From: Alphaproteobacteria bacterium RIFCSPHIGHO2_12_FULL_63_12
Lineage (GTDB): Bacteria; Pseudomonadota; Alphaproteobacteria; Caulobacterales; Parvularculaceae
NCBI GenBank assembly: GCA_001767925.1
Contig: MEMM01000164.1
Span: forward strand, 8,031 to 47,913
Length of the DNA: 39,883 bases
Reading direction: 5' to 3'
Of the stretch, positions 1-10,700 are shown one piece after another. The notes below the pieces were generated by a model. The model had not been told where the DNA came from and searched no databases. It saw nothing but the letters and a program-made list of their open reading frames with translations. The stretch's first letter is position 1, and every line of letters begins with the position of its first letter. The position numbers and the translations under genes were made by a program.

Positions 1-314
1 AAGGCGTAAGGCTTTACCAGATAGTCGTCGCCGCCCGCCTTGAATCCCTTGACGCGGTCGTCGACCTCGCCGAGCGCCGAGAGGAACAGCGCCGGCGTCT
101 CATCGCCGCCGGCGCGTCGCTTTGACAGCAAGGTCACACCGTCAAGTTTCGGCAGCATGCGGTCGATGACATAGGCGTCATAATCGCCGGCGCCCGCCAT
201 GTTGAGGCCGACCTCGCCGTCCATCGCATGATCGACGACATGCCCCGCTTCGCGCAGGCCCTTCGAGACATGCGCGGCGGCTTCATTATCGTCTTCAACA
301 ACGAGGATTCTCAT
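1..314 (-). CDS. OmpR-type response regulator, receiver domain (3' end cut off by window edge)
   Basis: Reverse strand reads MRILVVEDDNEAAAHVSKGLREAGHVVDHAMDGEVGLNMAGAGDYDAYVIDRMLPKLDGVTLL...DDYLVKPYA: typical receiver domain with conserved acidic pair, phospho-Asp and Lys (KPYA). Confidence 0.9.
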   Translation of the reverse strand, partial: MRILVVEDDNEAAAHVSKGLREAGHVVDHAMDGEVGLNMAGAGDYDAYVIDRMLPKLDGVTLLSKRRAGGDETPALFLSALGEVDDRVKGFKAGGDDYLVKPYA

Positions 315-374
315 CGTCTGCCTTCCTGTTGGACGGGCCGGCTGGCAGCCGGCCCCATCATTGAGTTTCCAGCG

Positions 375-1892
375 TCAGCCGGCTTTTTTTCCGATCGTCA
401 GGGCGCTGAACTGTTTGATCTCGCCAAGCTGCAGGCGAAGCAGCACCGCTTCCTTGCCGGCTTTTTTCGCGTCGTCGATTTTCGCCTTTAGCGCGGCGCT
501 CGTCGTCACCGGCGCGCCGTCGACCTGAAGGATCACGACGCCGGTGTTGAGGCCTGCTTTTTCCGCCGGGCTTCCCGGTTTGACCGCGGTCACCAGAACG
601 CCGGCGACGCCGTCGGGAATGCGAAACTGCTGGCGCATATCTTCGGTAATGTCGGCGGTGCGAAGACCGACATCCTTCGACAGGCTGTCTTCGGACGCAG
701 ACGGCGCCGCGCCGTTCGACGCGACAACTTCCTTGTCACGCTGGCCGAGGGTCACCACCAGATCCTTTTGCACGCCATTGCGCAGCACCGTGACTTTCGC
801 CCTGTCGCCCGGCGGCAGCGCGGAGACGCCGCGGGTCAAATCGCGTGGCGACGCTATTTCCCGGCCGTTCAGCTTCAGCACAAGATCGCCGCTCTTGAAG
901 CCAGCCTTGAAGGCCGGCGTTCCTTCGAGAACTTCAGAGACGAGTGCGCCTTGCGTTCCTTGGCGGCCGAGCGCGGCGGCGATGTCGGTCGTCACCGGCT
1001 GGATCGAAACGCCGAGCCAGCCGCGCGTCACCGAACCGGCGGAAATCAGCTGGGCGACAGTTTCCTTGGCGACTTTCGCCGGGATGGCGAAGCCGATGCC
1101 GACGCTGCCGCCGTTCGGCGAGTAGATGGCCGTGTTGACGCCGACGACGCGGCCCTTGAGATCGAAAGTTGGACCGCCCGAATTGCCGCGATTGATCGGC
1201 GCGTCGATCTGGACGAAGTCTAGGAACTGGCCTTCGCGGTTCTGGCCGCCGATCGCGGAGACGATACCGCTGGTGACCGAGCCGCCAAGACCGAACGGAT
1301 TACCGACTGCGATCACCCAGTCGCCGACGCGAAGATTCACGTCGTCCGCGAACTGAACATAGGCCTGGCCCTTCGGCGGATCGACCTTGAGCACGGCGAG
1401 ATCGGTCAAGGGATCGGTTCCGACGAGCTTGGCGGGGATTTCGCTGCCGTCGGACAACCGCACCTTGATCTCATCGGCGTCTTCGACGACGTGATTATTG
1501 GTGACGATGTGGCCTTTCGCGTCGATGAAAAAGCCCGAGCCTTCCGCTTCAAGATGCTGCGGCCCGCCGCCGTTAAAGCCCTCGCCGCCATCGGAGTCGC
1601 CGCCATCCGGCGTGCCGAAGCGAAACTGGAAAAAATCCTGCAGCTCCTGCGGGACTTGCGGCTGGTCGACTTCTTGTTCAACGAGCACGCTGACGACGCT
1701 CGGCGCGACGCGCTCGACAAGGTCGGCGAAGGACAGCGATCCGTCAACCGCAGCTGGCGGCGGCGCGACGAGACGGGGCGCTTGCGCGCTCGCGCCCGGA
1801 AGGAGCAGCACGCAGGCGCCGCCAAGGGCGATCGCGCCGGCGGCGCCGGTCAGCAAGCCATTGCGAAAATTTCTGGTCTTCAACACACTCAT
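375..1892 (-). CDS. Do/DegP-DegQ family periplasmic serine endoprotease with two PDZ domains
   Basis: Signal-like N-terminus; GSGFFIDAKGHIVTNNHVV, DLAVLKVD, and GNSGGP catalytic Ser motif; two C-terminal PDZ-like segments. Confidence 0.93.
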   Translation of the reverse strand: MSVLKTRNFRNGLLTGAAGAIALGGACVLLLPGASAQAPRLVAPPPAAVDGSLSFADLVERVAPSVVSVLVEQEVDQPQVPQELQDFFQFRFGTPDGGDSDGGEGFNGGGPQHLEAEGSGFFIDAKGHIVTNNHVVEDADEIKVRLSDGSEIPAKLVGTDPLTDLAVLKVDPPKGQAYVQFADDVNLRVGDWVIAVGNPFGLGGSVTSGIVSAIGGQNREGQFLDFVQIDAPINRGNSGGPTFDLKGRVVGVNTAIYSPNGGSVGIGFAIPAKVAKETVAQLISAGSVTRGWLGVSIQPVTTDIAAALGRQGTQGALVSEVLEGTPAFKAGFKSGDLVLKLNGREIASPRDLTRGVSALPPGDRAKVTVLRNGVQKDLVVTLGQRDKEVVASNGAAPSASEDSLSKDVGLRTADITEDMRQQFRIPDGVAGVLVTAVKPGSPAEKAGLNTGVVILQVDGAPVTTSAALKAKIDDAKKAGKEAVLLRLQLGEIKQFSALTIGKKAG

Positions 1893-2043
1893 ATTTGTTC
1901 CCTACGCTGGCTAAGATGCGCCGCCCGTCCTGGTGATGATCACATGCGCCCTGTCGGTTGCAAAGATAAATGCCGGGATGACGGCGGAAACCCGGCGGGG
2001 CGAATTAAAATTTGTCAAGAATTTAGGGCCCTTACGCGCCGTT

Positions 2044-3249
2044 TCAATCCTCCTGCGACAAAAGGCGGGAGCGAATTTCGACGCCCTGCGTCACGATCCG
2101 TTGAACCGGGCACCGGTCGGCGATCTCGGCGATGCGGCGGCGCTGCTCGTCATTGAGAGGACCGATCAGCCGCGTCGTCTTGTCGAGAATATGCGCGGCG
2201 TGCGCATCATCGGGGGCGGCGCGCCTGATCTCGATCGACGCGCCTTCGAGCGGCCAGCCCTTGCGTTCGGCGTACATCCGCATGGTGATGACCCCGCAGG
2301 CGGCGAGCGCGGCTTCGAGCGTGCGCGTCGGATTGGGGCCGAGCCCCGCGCCGCCGTCCACGGGATCGGCGTCGATGATGAAAGGATGGCCGTCGATCGA
2401 CAGCGCCGCGGCGAAACGCTCGCCCGGCATCGTCTCGGCGCGGGCCCCGCCGATAAAACCTGCCGCCGGCGCGGTCTTATCCGCTGGCGCTGCGACATAG
2501 CGCGAGGCCCAGGCGGCGATGATCATTGCCGCGTAGCGCGCGTCCGCCGGATTGGAGAGAAGGTGATCGGCGTCATCGAGGCTGACGAAACTTTTCGGAT
2601 GCCTCGCCGCCATGAACAGCCGGCTCGCATTATCGACGCCGACGGTCTGGTCGAGCGGCGCATGCAGGATGAGCAGCGGCCGCGCCAGGCTCGCGGCGGC
2701 GCCTAGCACGTCGGCGCCCTCGACATCGTCGAGGAACTGCTTCCTGATGGTGAACGCGCGCCCGGCGAGCGGCACGCTCGCCGCGCCTTCGCGGATTATT
2801 TCGTCGCGCCTCGCGCCAAACTGATGCGCGACATGTGCGGCCTCGGCCGGCGCGCCGATCACCGCGACGCCTTTTATTTCCGGAATTTTTCCGGCGGCGA
2901 CGATCGCCGCGGCGCCGCCGAGCGAATGGCCGATGAGGATTGCCGGCGCGGAAAACTCGCGGCGCAGATAATCGGCGGCGGAGACGAGATCGTCGACACT
3001 GGAGGAAAAATTCGTGTCGGCGAAATCGCCCTCGGACGCACCGAGCCCAGTGAAATCAAAGCGCAGCACCGCAAAGCCGGCGCCGCGCAGGGAACGGGCG
3101 ATTTCGCGCGCAGCGCGGATATCCTTCGAACAGGAAAAGCAGTGCGCAAACAGCGCATAGGCGCGCGGCTGGCCGCGCGGCAATTCGAGCGCGCCCGCGA
3201 GCGTCGCCCCGGCGCTTTCAAAAAGCGTCTTCCGCGTCTCACCGCCCAT
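2044..3249 (-). CDS. Bifunctional alpha/beta hydrolase / OsmC family protein
   Basis: N-terminal hydrolase with GHSLGG nucleophile elbow; C-terminal OsmC-like segment (ALAACGVITMRMYAERKGWPLEGASIEI). Confidence 0.88.
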   Translation of the reverse strand: MGGETRKTLFESAGATLAGALELPRGQPRAYALFAHCFSCSKDIRAAREIARSLRGAGFAVLRFDFTGLGASEGDFADTNFSSSVDDLVSAADYLRREFSAPAILIGHSLGGAAAIVAAGKIPEIKGVAVIGAPAEAAHVAHQFGARRDEIIREGAASVPLAGRAFTIRKQFLDDVEGADVLGAAASLARPLLILHAPLDQTVGVDNASRLFMAARHPKSFVSLDDADHLLSNPADARYAAMIIAAWASRYVAAPADKTAPAAGFIGGARAETMPGERFAAALSIDGHPFIIDADPVDGGAGLGPNPTRTLEAALAACGVITMRMYAERKGWPLEGASIEIRRAAPDDAHAAHILDKTTRLIGPLNDEQRRRIAEIADRCPVQRIVTQGVEIRSRLLSQED

Positions 3250-3329
3250 CGCTGCTCATCTCCCGACTTCTGCGAATTTCGCACAGGCCCGCGCCGGCGC
3301 GAAATCACGCGCGCGCACGAATGCGTCAG

Positions 3330-4808
3330 TCACGCCGACACCGCGGCGACATTGGCGCGTTCTTTGAGGAGGGCGATCTCGTCCTCCGGCAGCAGGCCTT
3401 CCGCCGCGCGCAAGGTCGCCTCCATGCGCCGGCGCGCGGCGAGCCGCTGATCGCCCTCGGCGGCGCGGATTTCAGCGACGAGATCGCCGGCATAGCGGGC
3501 GGTTTCGCGGACCGCATCCGCGAAGTGCGTGCTGGCGGCGCTAGGCCGCGCCATCCTCTCACCGAGGCTCTCCGCTTGTGCGAGAAATCTCGCGGCGGCG
3601 CGCGCGTCTTTTTCAATCGCGCGATCGAGCGGACGGTCGATGTCCGGGCGCAGCGCCATCAGCCGCGTCGAGCCGCCGGCGTGCCGCACCGGATGATGAC
3701 GACGCAGGCGCGCCAGCGCCGTCTCGGCGAACCGCGCGAGCGCGCTGGCCGCAACATCGCGGCAAGCCTCGACGCGGGCGCGGGCGACGCCGTCGTCCCA
3801 CTGCGCCGCTTCCGAGTCGAGACCGTGCGCGAAGTCGGCGAAATGCGACAGGCGCGCCGGCGCATCCTCCGTATCGGGATCGTCATCGGCGTCGCGCTCA
3901 AGCCCGCGCGCGAGACCCTCTAGATCGTCGAACAGGGTTTCGGCGACAGTCGCGGCGTCAGCGCGCGCATGCGGCAAGGTTTCATCTTTGGCGCGCGTCA
4001 GATGATAATAAAGGCGCATCGCGCGCCATGGCGCATCCATGCGCGCGGCGATCGCGGTCAGCACATAACCCGCCGCGGACGGCGCGTCGCCGGCCGCGTC
4101 CGCATAAAGGCGCCGGATGCGGTAGAGATCTTCTTCCGTCAACGTCGACACCGGGCGGGGAAACGCGTCCTGCGCCCGCAGCAGATGATCCGCCGCCGGC
4201 AGCAGCAGCGCAAGTTCGGCAAGATCGTGCAGCGCCCCGGGTCGTGCCTGATCGCCACCCGCCTGATCGGCGCCAAGCCGCGCCGACAGATCGGCGCGGA
4301 ACGCCGCGTCGTCTTCGGCGTGCGCGATCAGGATCGCAAAACCCTCTGCGGCGGCGGCGAACAAATCGCGCCGCAGCGGCGCCAGCTCGGCTTCGCCGCG
4401 CGCGATCGCCTCATCAAGTCTTGTCGCCGCGCGCGCCGCGTCCGCGCAAGCGGCGTCGCCAAGGACGAGCGCCCAGATCGGCCCCAAAGAGGCGCGATCG
4501 ATCCGCGCCCGGCGCTTGCGCCCGCGCCGGTGGGAGACGAAGAAATCCTCGAACGGCCCGAAAAACAGACGCTGCGCCGAAAGCTTTCTCGGCGGAAACG
4601 GCGCTTCCTCCGAGATCAGCCGTGCACGGAGCGACTGGAGCAGCGCCCCCGAAGGCAGCGCCCCGCCGGCGGGCGCGGCTTCGAGCGCCGCGAACAGCCG
4701 CGCCGCCGCCGCCGGCGGCAAGGCGCCGAGAAACGAGGACAAGCGCGCCCATTTGCGGGGCGTGACGCCCGCGGGCGGCGAAAGCGCAGCTTCAGAAAGA
4801 TCGATCAT
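3330..4808 (-). CDS. Hypothetical protein, Ala/Arg-rich, helical
   Basis: 492-aa ORF on the same strand as its neighbours, with plausible coding composition; no domain recognised. Confidence 0.7.
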   Translation of the reverse strand: MIDLSEAALSPPAGVTPRKWARLSSFLGALPPAAAARLFAALEAAPAGGALPSGALLQSLRARLISEEAPFPPRKLSAQRLFFGPFEDFFVSHRRGRKRRARIDRASLGPIWALVLGDAACADAARAATRLDEAIARGEAELAPLRRDLFAAAAEGFAILIAHAEDDAAFRADLSARLGADQAGGDQARPGALHDLAELALLLPAADHLLRAQDAFPRPVSTLTEEDLYRIRRLYADAAGDAPSAAGYVLTAIAARMDAPWRAMRLYYHLTRAKDETLPHARADAATVAETLFDDLEGLARGLERDADDDPDTEDAPARLSHFADFAHGLDSEAAQWDDGVARARVEACRDVAASALARFAETALARLRRHHPVRHAGGSTRLMALRPDIDRPLDRAIEKDARAAARFLAQAESLGERMARPSAASTHFADAVRETARYAGDLVAEIRAAEGDQRLAARRRMEATLRAAEGLLPEDEIALLKERANVAAVSA

Positions 4809-4953
4809 CGGGAAGGATGTCTAGCGCAAATAGAGGGCCGTGTCTTGCGCGGCGGCTAACGGATTTTGTCCTTCGGCGCCGTCGCTCCCGGGCTATTGTG
4901 AGGCGGCCCGCTCCGCCGCGCGCCTGATGCTCCGTATAGAGATCACCTCGCGC

Positions 4954-5946
4954 TTACCCCGCGCCAGCGAAATGCTTGCGCGGCGCGTGGGCGGCGGCGC
5001 CGCTCCAGCCGCGAACAAATTCTTCAAGTTCGGCGTCGCCGCCCTCGGGCAGGACGATTTTCAACTTCACATATTGATCGCCCGCGGGTTTTCCGTCGCG
5101 CGCGACGCCGCGGCCTTTAAGGCGCAGCACCGCGCCCGAGCTTGAATTCTTCGGCACCGTGATCGAGACCTCGCCGGCGATCGTCGGCGCGGTGATCTTG
5201 CCGCCGAGCACGGCTTCCTTCAGCGTGATCGGCGCGTCGATATGAATATCGTCGCCGTCGCGCTCGAACAAAGGATGCGGCAGCACCCGGATGTCGACAT
5301 AAACGTCGCCCGCCGGCCCGCCGGAAACGCCGGGCTCGCCCTGCCCGCGCAAGCGCAGCGTCTGGCCGTCTTCAAGGCCCGCGGGAATCGCGACGTCGAG
5401 CGATTTGCCGTCCGGCATGACGACGCGTTTCTTGGCGCCTTTGACGGCGTCGAGAAAATCGACCTGCAATTCATATTTGGCGTCGCGCCCGCGCATCGCG
5501 CCGGGGCCGCCGGCGCCGTGACCGGAAGCGCCCGAAGCGCCCGGCCGGCCGCGCCCGAAAAGATCGGCGAAAATGTCGCCGAGATCGTCGAAATCGCCCT
5601 TGTTGGCGAAGCCGCCGGAATAAGCGGAGCCATAGGCGCCGCCGGGGCCTTGGGCGCCCGCGCCTTGCGCGCCGTGTCCTGAAGCGCCGGGGCCCGTCCA
5701 TTGCCGGTAGTGCGGCCGCTCGCGGCCCTGTTCGTCCAGCTCGCCGCGATCGTATTTTTTGCGCCGGTCGGCGTCGCCGACGATGTCGAAGGCGGCAGAG
5801 ACTTCCTTGAATTTCTCCTCGGCCTTCTTGTCGTCCTTGTTGCGGTCCGGGTGATATTTTTTGGCGAGCGTCCGGAACGCAGCGCGAATTTCCGCATCGG
5901 TCGCCGACGGGGCGACTCCAAGCACGCTATAAGGGTTTCTCGTCAA
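4954..5946 (-). CDS. DnaJ / CbpA-type co-chaperone
   Basis: J domain with HPD (AKKYHPDRNKDDKKAEEKFKEVSAAFDIVGD), G-rich linker, C-terminal DnaJ substrate-binding domain (GQTLRLRGQGEPG, GDVYVDIRVLPHPLFERDGDDI); no Cys-rich zinc finger. Confidence 0.93.
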   Translation of the reverse strand: MTRNPYSVLGVAPSATDAEIRAAFRTLAKKYHPDRNKDDKKAEEKFKEVSAAFDIVGDADRRKKYDRGELDEQGRERPHYRQWTGPGASGHGAQGAGAQGPGGAYGSAYSGGFANKGDFDDLGDIFADLFGRGRPGASGASGHGAGGPGAMRGRDAKYELQVDFLDAVKGAKKRVVMPDGKSLDVAIPAGLEDGQTLRLRGQGEPGVSGGPAGDVYVDIRVLPHPLFERDGDDIHIDAPITLKEAVLGGKITAPTIAGEVSITVPKNSSSGAVLRLKGRGVARDGKPAGDQYVKLKIVLPEGGDAELEEFVRGWSGAAAHAPRKHFAGAG

Positions 5947-6164
5947 ATTAAGACAAGCTCCTTTCGGCCACGAAACATTAAAGCCGGGGGTCTCTCCCCG
6001 CCTTTAGATAAGCGATCCTGCCACGAAATGAAGAGAGCGCGGTTAATTTCGGCGGCGGGCGGGGGCTGAACCGGCCGCCGGGGCGGCGTGACAGGGGCCG
6101 GAAATCTCCCGGCGTACGGGCGCGAAGATGACTGCGTCGCCTTCGATGCTTGCCATGTCTTTAT

Positions 6165-6194
6165 TTGCCTGTAATCTCGCTTTTCAAGTAAAAT
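6165..6194 (+). promoter_or_regulatory. Possible sigma70-type promoter for the 6211 ORF
   Basis: TTGCCT, 18-nt spacer, TAAAAT, 16 nt before the ATG; weak match by eye. Confidence 0.25.
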
Positions 6195-6210
6195 TGGCGG
6201 GGTAACATAA

Positions 6211-6969
6211 ATGAAAAAACTACTGTTATTGTGGGGGATTCTTGCGTCGTGTTCCTGCGCGACGGTGGTGCGGGGGACGAAAGACAACGCCGCATTCGAA
6301 AGCCGGCCTTCGGGCGCGACGGTGACGGCGGAATCGATCAGCGAAGACAAGCTTGGTCCTTTTACCTGTGTCGCGCCGTGCGAGCTTGAACTGAAGCGCA
6401 AGCGCACCTGGGCCGTCGAATTCACGCTCGAAGGATACAAGCCGGCGTCCGGCCTTCTCAAACCCAAGCTGACCGGCGGCGGGCTCGCTTCAGGCGCAGG
6501 AAACGCGCTGCTCGGCGGCATCGTCGGCGTCGGCATCGACGCCGGCACCGGCGCCAATCTCGATCTGCGGCCGAACCCGATGATCGCCGAACTTGAGCCG
6601 CTCGATTCCGCGCTCGCCTCGCGCGTGCTTGACGCCGATCCGGTCGTCGAAGCGGCGGCCGCTGGGGACGAGGCGACGCCCGCCGAAGCGCCAGAGGCCC
6701 TCGCGCCTGACGCAGCGCCCGACACCGCGCCCGACGCAGCAGTAGATGACGCCGCCGACGCGGCAGCCGACGACGCCGCGGACGCGGCGGCCAGTGTCGC
6801 ACCCGATGTCGATGAAACCGCCAGCGTGGCGACTTCCACGACGCCGGAGCAGCCGGCGGCGCAACCCGTTCGCCTGTACAAACCCGGAGAGCGGGCGCCC
6901 AATGACGAAGAGTCCGACGATCTCAACCGCCGGCAGCTCGACAAGATCGAGAACCTGCCGCAGCCCTGA
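6211..6969 (+). CDS. Putative lipoprotein with PEGA-like segment and acidic Ala/Asp-rich repeat tract
   Basis: MKKLLLLWGILASCSCATVVRGTKDNAAFESRPSGATVT; lipobox-like LASC; low-complexity APDAAPDTAPDAAVDDAADAAADDAADAAA tract. Confidence 0.78.
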   Translation: MKKLLLLWGILASCSCATVVRGTKDNAAFESRPSGATVTAESISEDKLGPFTCVAPCELELKRKRTWAVEFTLEGYKPASGLLKPKLTGGGLASGAGNALLGGIVGVGIDAGTGANLDLRPNPMIAELEPLDSALASRVLDADPVVEAAAAGDEATPAEAPEALAPDAAPDTAPDAAVDDAADAAADDAADAAASVAPDVDETASVATSTTPEQPAAQPVRLYKPGERAPNDEESDDLNRRQLDKIENLPQP

Positions 6970-7065
6970 CGATCGCCGGTAAGCGATGATCGCACTGTAA
7001 GGCGCGCGCCGTCCCCCACAAGGGCGGCGCGCGCCCGCAGCGGAAAGCTGGGAGCGTCGCTAATT

Positions 7066-7434
7066 TTGAGAGGCGTCGGAAGCATCAGAATGGAAGAATT
7101 GACGTCGTCGCCGCCGCCGGAGAAGCGCGAAGAAAAGATCGACGTCGCGACTTTGGCGTCGATCGCCATAGGGGCGATCATCTTCGTCAAATTCGCCGTC
7201 TCCGACCCCGTCTTCGATAATTTGCTGTTGGACATTCCTTTGTACCTAAGCGTTGGTCTGGCGGACGTCGTTCTTTTCTGGGCGACGTTCTGGCTGACCG
7301 GCGTCGCGGTCGGCCGGGAAAAAGTGATGCGCGATGGCCGCGTCTCGAACACCGGCTGGGCCATCGCGGCGTTTTCTTTTGTTGTCGCCGTCAGCGCCCT
7401 CGCGGCCGCATTGATATTCCTCTGGCGAGCTTGA
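7066..7434 (+). CDS. Small membrane protein of unknown function
   Basis: 122-aa ORF with about three hydrophobic segments; alternative start M9 at 7090. Confidence 0.6.
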   Translation: MRGVGSIRMEELTSSPPPEKREEKIDVATLASIAIGAIIFVKFAVSDPVFDNLLLDIPLYLSVGLADVVLFWATFWLTGVAVGREKVMRDGRVSNTGWAIAAFSFVVAVSALAAALIFLWRA

Positions 7435-7438
7435 AAAT

Positions 7439-7672
7439 TTACGAATCAGGATTGCAGCCGGTCGCCTGCGCCGCACCCAAACCGTTCGTAGGCGTCGACG
7501 GCGTCGAACAGTTTAGGTCGGTGATTTCGAGAACGAGATCCGTACAGGATTCGCCTCGTTTTCGCTCCACGGCGCTGCACGATTTCCGATAGGCTGCGGT
7601 CGCGCGTCTGATTGCGCCTTGCATCGATTTATCATTAAATTCATTCGTCATGCCTTCTACACTCCGTCGCAT
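7439..7672 (-). CDS. Small hypothetical Cys-containing protein (start uncertain; M8 at 7651 possible)
   Basis: 77-aa ORF, four Cys residues, convergent with the 7066 ORF; little independent support. Confidence 0.35.
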   Translation of the reverse strand: MRRSVEGMTNEFNDKSMQGAIRRATAAYRKSCSAVERKRGESCTDLVLEITDLNCSTPSTPTNGLGAAQATGCNPDS

Positions 7673-7722
7673 CGCCCGCGGCGATTGTTGAACCTGTCAG
7701 CCAATAGAAACCTCCCCGCCCG

Positions 7723-10700
7723 TCACGCCCCGACCTCCCCCCAGGCGCCGGCGCCGACCAGATCCGAGAGTTGCGCGACCCTGATCGTGAGCGCGGGGCG
7801 GCCGCCCGGGAAATCGGCGGCGAGCATCGCCGGCGTATAGGTGAAGGCGGGGGCGGAGACTTCCGCCGTGCGGATGAGCGCGGCGCCGGCGTAAATCTCG
7901 ACGCGGTAGCGCTCATACGTCTCGCTCAAGGGGACGTCTTCGCCCGCCCATGAATCGCCGCCCTTTCGGGTGCGCCGCTTCCAGGTGACGTCAATCGCGC
8001 CGTCCGCCGTCTCGACCGCCATCAGATGGACGGGCGACAAGGGCCTTGCCCCCCGCGCCTCGCCGGTGAAGTTCCGTGTGCGGAAGGTCGGCGCCGTCGG
8101 GTGATCGTCGGCGGGCCCTGCGGCCCAGTCGAAAGCTAACCCGCGCAGGTCGAAGGGGAGCGACGCCTGAACGATGGCGCCGGTCAAAAGGACGAAACGC
8201 GCGTTTGCGGGCGCGCCGGCGGCGGCCTCCTGTTCCGAGCCGCTCTGGCCGCGCAAAAGCCCTGTGAGCGTCCACGCGCCGTCGGGCCCGAGTGAGGCGT
8301 CGCGAAATTGCAGGATTTCCCAGCCCGCCGGGGTTTCGACGGCGGCGGCGTTGGCGCCGGCGAGAACTTCCTCCGCGCTTTTGGAGACCAGCGCGCCGAA
8401 GGACAGGCGCACCCGCATGGACCGCTCGTCCCAGCGCCCGGAGGCGCCGGGGCTGAGCGGCGCGTCGAGCCGCCCGATGACGGCGCGCGCGGTCGCGGTC
8501 GCGGCGAGCGCGTCGCCGCGATAAAGCGCGATCGCGCCCGGCCACGGCTCGGCATGGACGGCGAAATAAGGCGCCGCCGGATCGTCATCGTCGCGCAGGA
8601 GCGGCAAGTTCATCAGCTCGAACGCCGGCGGCCCGAATTGCGGCGCAATCGCCGGCGCCTTGAAGCCGCCGGTCGCCGGCGCGTCCTCATATACCGCGCG
8701 GGCGACGCGCACCGCCTCAACCTTTCGTGTCGCGCCGTCGGTCATCGACACGATGCGATAATCGCGCGCCGTCGCTCCAAGATCGAGCCGCACCGCGTCG
8801 CCGGGCTCAAGCGCGGCGAAGGAGGGCGGCAGCGCGAAGCTCGCCGTCTCGCGCATGACGCCGGCGTCGGCGAGGATCGAGCGCGCGCGCGCCGCGGCGG
8901 CCGCCTCGTCCATCACGGCGGGAAGCTCCATGCCGATTTCGCGAATGTCGTCGGCGAAAGGAAGCCGCGCCTCGGCAAGCGCGGGGAGATAATCGCCGCC
9001 CTCGTCGATATAGCCAAGGCGCACCGCCGTCGGCAGGTCTGCTTTGTGGCCGATCGTCACCGCATAGGCGCCGCGCGCTTCGCGCCCCGCCGCGTCGTCG
9101 GCGAGCATGGACGCATCAAGCGAGGCGACGCTCGCTCCTCCTCGGGGCTGAAAGCGCAGGCCCGTCGCCGTCTCCGTCATGTCGAACTGAAAAACATCCG
9201 CCAGCGGATCGATCATCTGGCGCGGCGACAACGGCCGGTCGACGACATAGCCGGCGATCGAGCCTTTGAGACCGGAAGCGTCAACGCCCTGAATATCGGC
9301 CTGCGCGCACAAGGCCGCGACCAGCGCATCGAGCGGCGCGCGCGTCAACCGCCCGTTCAGCCAGTGACCCTTTTCCCAGTTCGCCGCGTCGCCCCAGATG
9401 TCGGCGCGCGCCGGAAAATACGGGAAGGGGCGCGCGTCGAAAGCGTAGACGTAAAGCCGGTCGGTCTCGATCATCGAAACGCCGCCGGCGCTTTCATTGT
9501 GCGCGCGCCAATACTCATGCACGGCTTCGAGCGTCCGGCGCTGCGCCAGCTCGTCGCGCGCGCCGCTCGAAAAGGGCGGCAGCGCGGATTCGGAGGATTT
9601 GGGATCGACAAAGACATTGGGCGCGTTCGCCCCCTTGTCGACGGCGGGACAGCCGAATTCGGTGAAGCGCACCGGCTTCGATTTCGGAACCCAGGGCGTC
9701 GGCGCGGCGTCGCGGATGAAATTCGGACGATGGTGATGCGTGTTCTTCCACCAGTTGCGGATGTCTTTCGCGCGCCACACCCACGCCTCGTTATAGGCGG
9801 CGTCGTTGATCGGCGTCCGCGCTTGCGCGTCGCGATCGGCGGGGCTTGCGTAATACCAGCTGAAATTTTCGCCGCCCTCGATATTGGCGGCGATATAGGC
9901 GCGCTCGTGCTGGCCATTCCATCCGGCGTTGAGATCGGCGTGATCGACGCCGTCGCGCCAGTCGGCGAGCGGCGGGTAATAATCGATGCCGATGAAGGCG
10001 ACATTGGGATCGGCCCAGAATTCGTCGAGATGGAAATATTTCCCGTCCGCTTTCGTCACGCCCGACCATTCCGACCAATCGGCGCCATAGGAGATTTTCG
10101 CCGCCGGCAGGATCGCCTTCACCTCCGCCGCGAGGCTTATGAGCGCCGCGACCGCCGGGAAGTTCCCCTGATGGTCGCGCGCCGTCGTCAGGGCGCGCAA
10201 TTCCGAGCCGATCAGGAACGCCTCGACGCCGCCCGCCGCGGCGCACAGATGCGCATAATGGAGGATCATGCGGCGGAACGACCATTCAGCGGGACCGGCA
10301 TAGGCGACAGCGCCATTGGCGAGCGAAAAATCGCCCGGCGCGGCGCTTCCGAAAAACGCCAGAATATCGGCGGCGGCGCCCGCGCTTCCCTCATGCGCGC
10401 CGACGCCGATGCGCCCGCGCCAGGGGTAAGCCGGCTGCGCGCCCGCGCCCTCGGGACTGGGCAGATTGTTCGTCGGCGGAATATCCATCAAAATGAAGGG
10501 GTGAAACATCACCGCGAGGCCCTTCGCCTTCAGCGCCTGTATCGCCTCGATGACGCCCGTGTCGTCGGAGGTGCCGCCATAAGCGGGGCGCCCATCGAGC
10601 TGCGAGACGAGGCGCGCTTGCCCGCGCGCGACGCCGCCGCCGCGCCAGTCGGCGGGCGTTGTCGTCTTGTCATAGGTTTCAACGCCGGGCGTCAGCCGGC

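Noticed and set aside
3578-4859. Plus-strand ORFs of 395 and 296 aa
   Set aside because: Extremely Arg-rich and antisense to the 3330-4808 ORF; treated as compositional artefacts.
5943-7364. 473-aa minus-strand ORF
   Set aside because: Antisense to the lipoprotein gene and low complexity (Ser/Ala); its strand partner has a signal peptide and lipobox.
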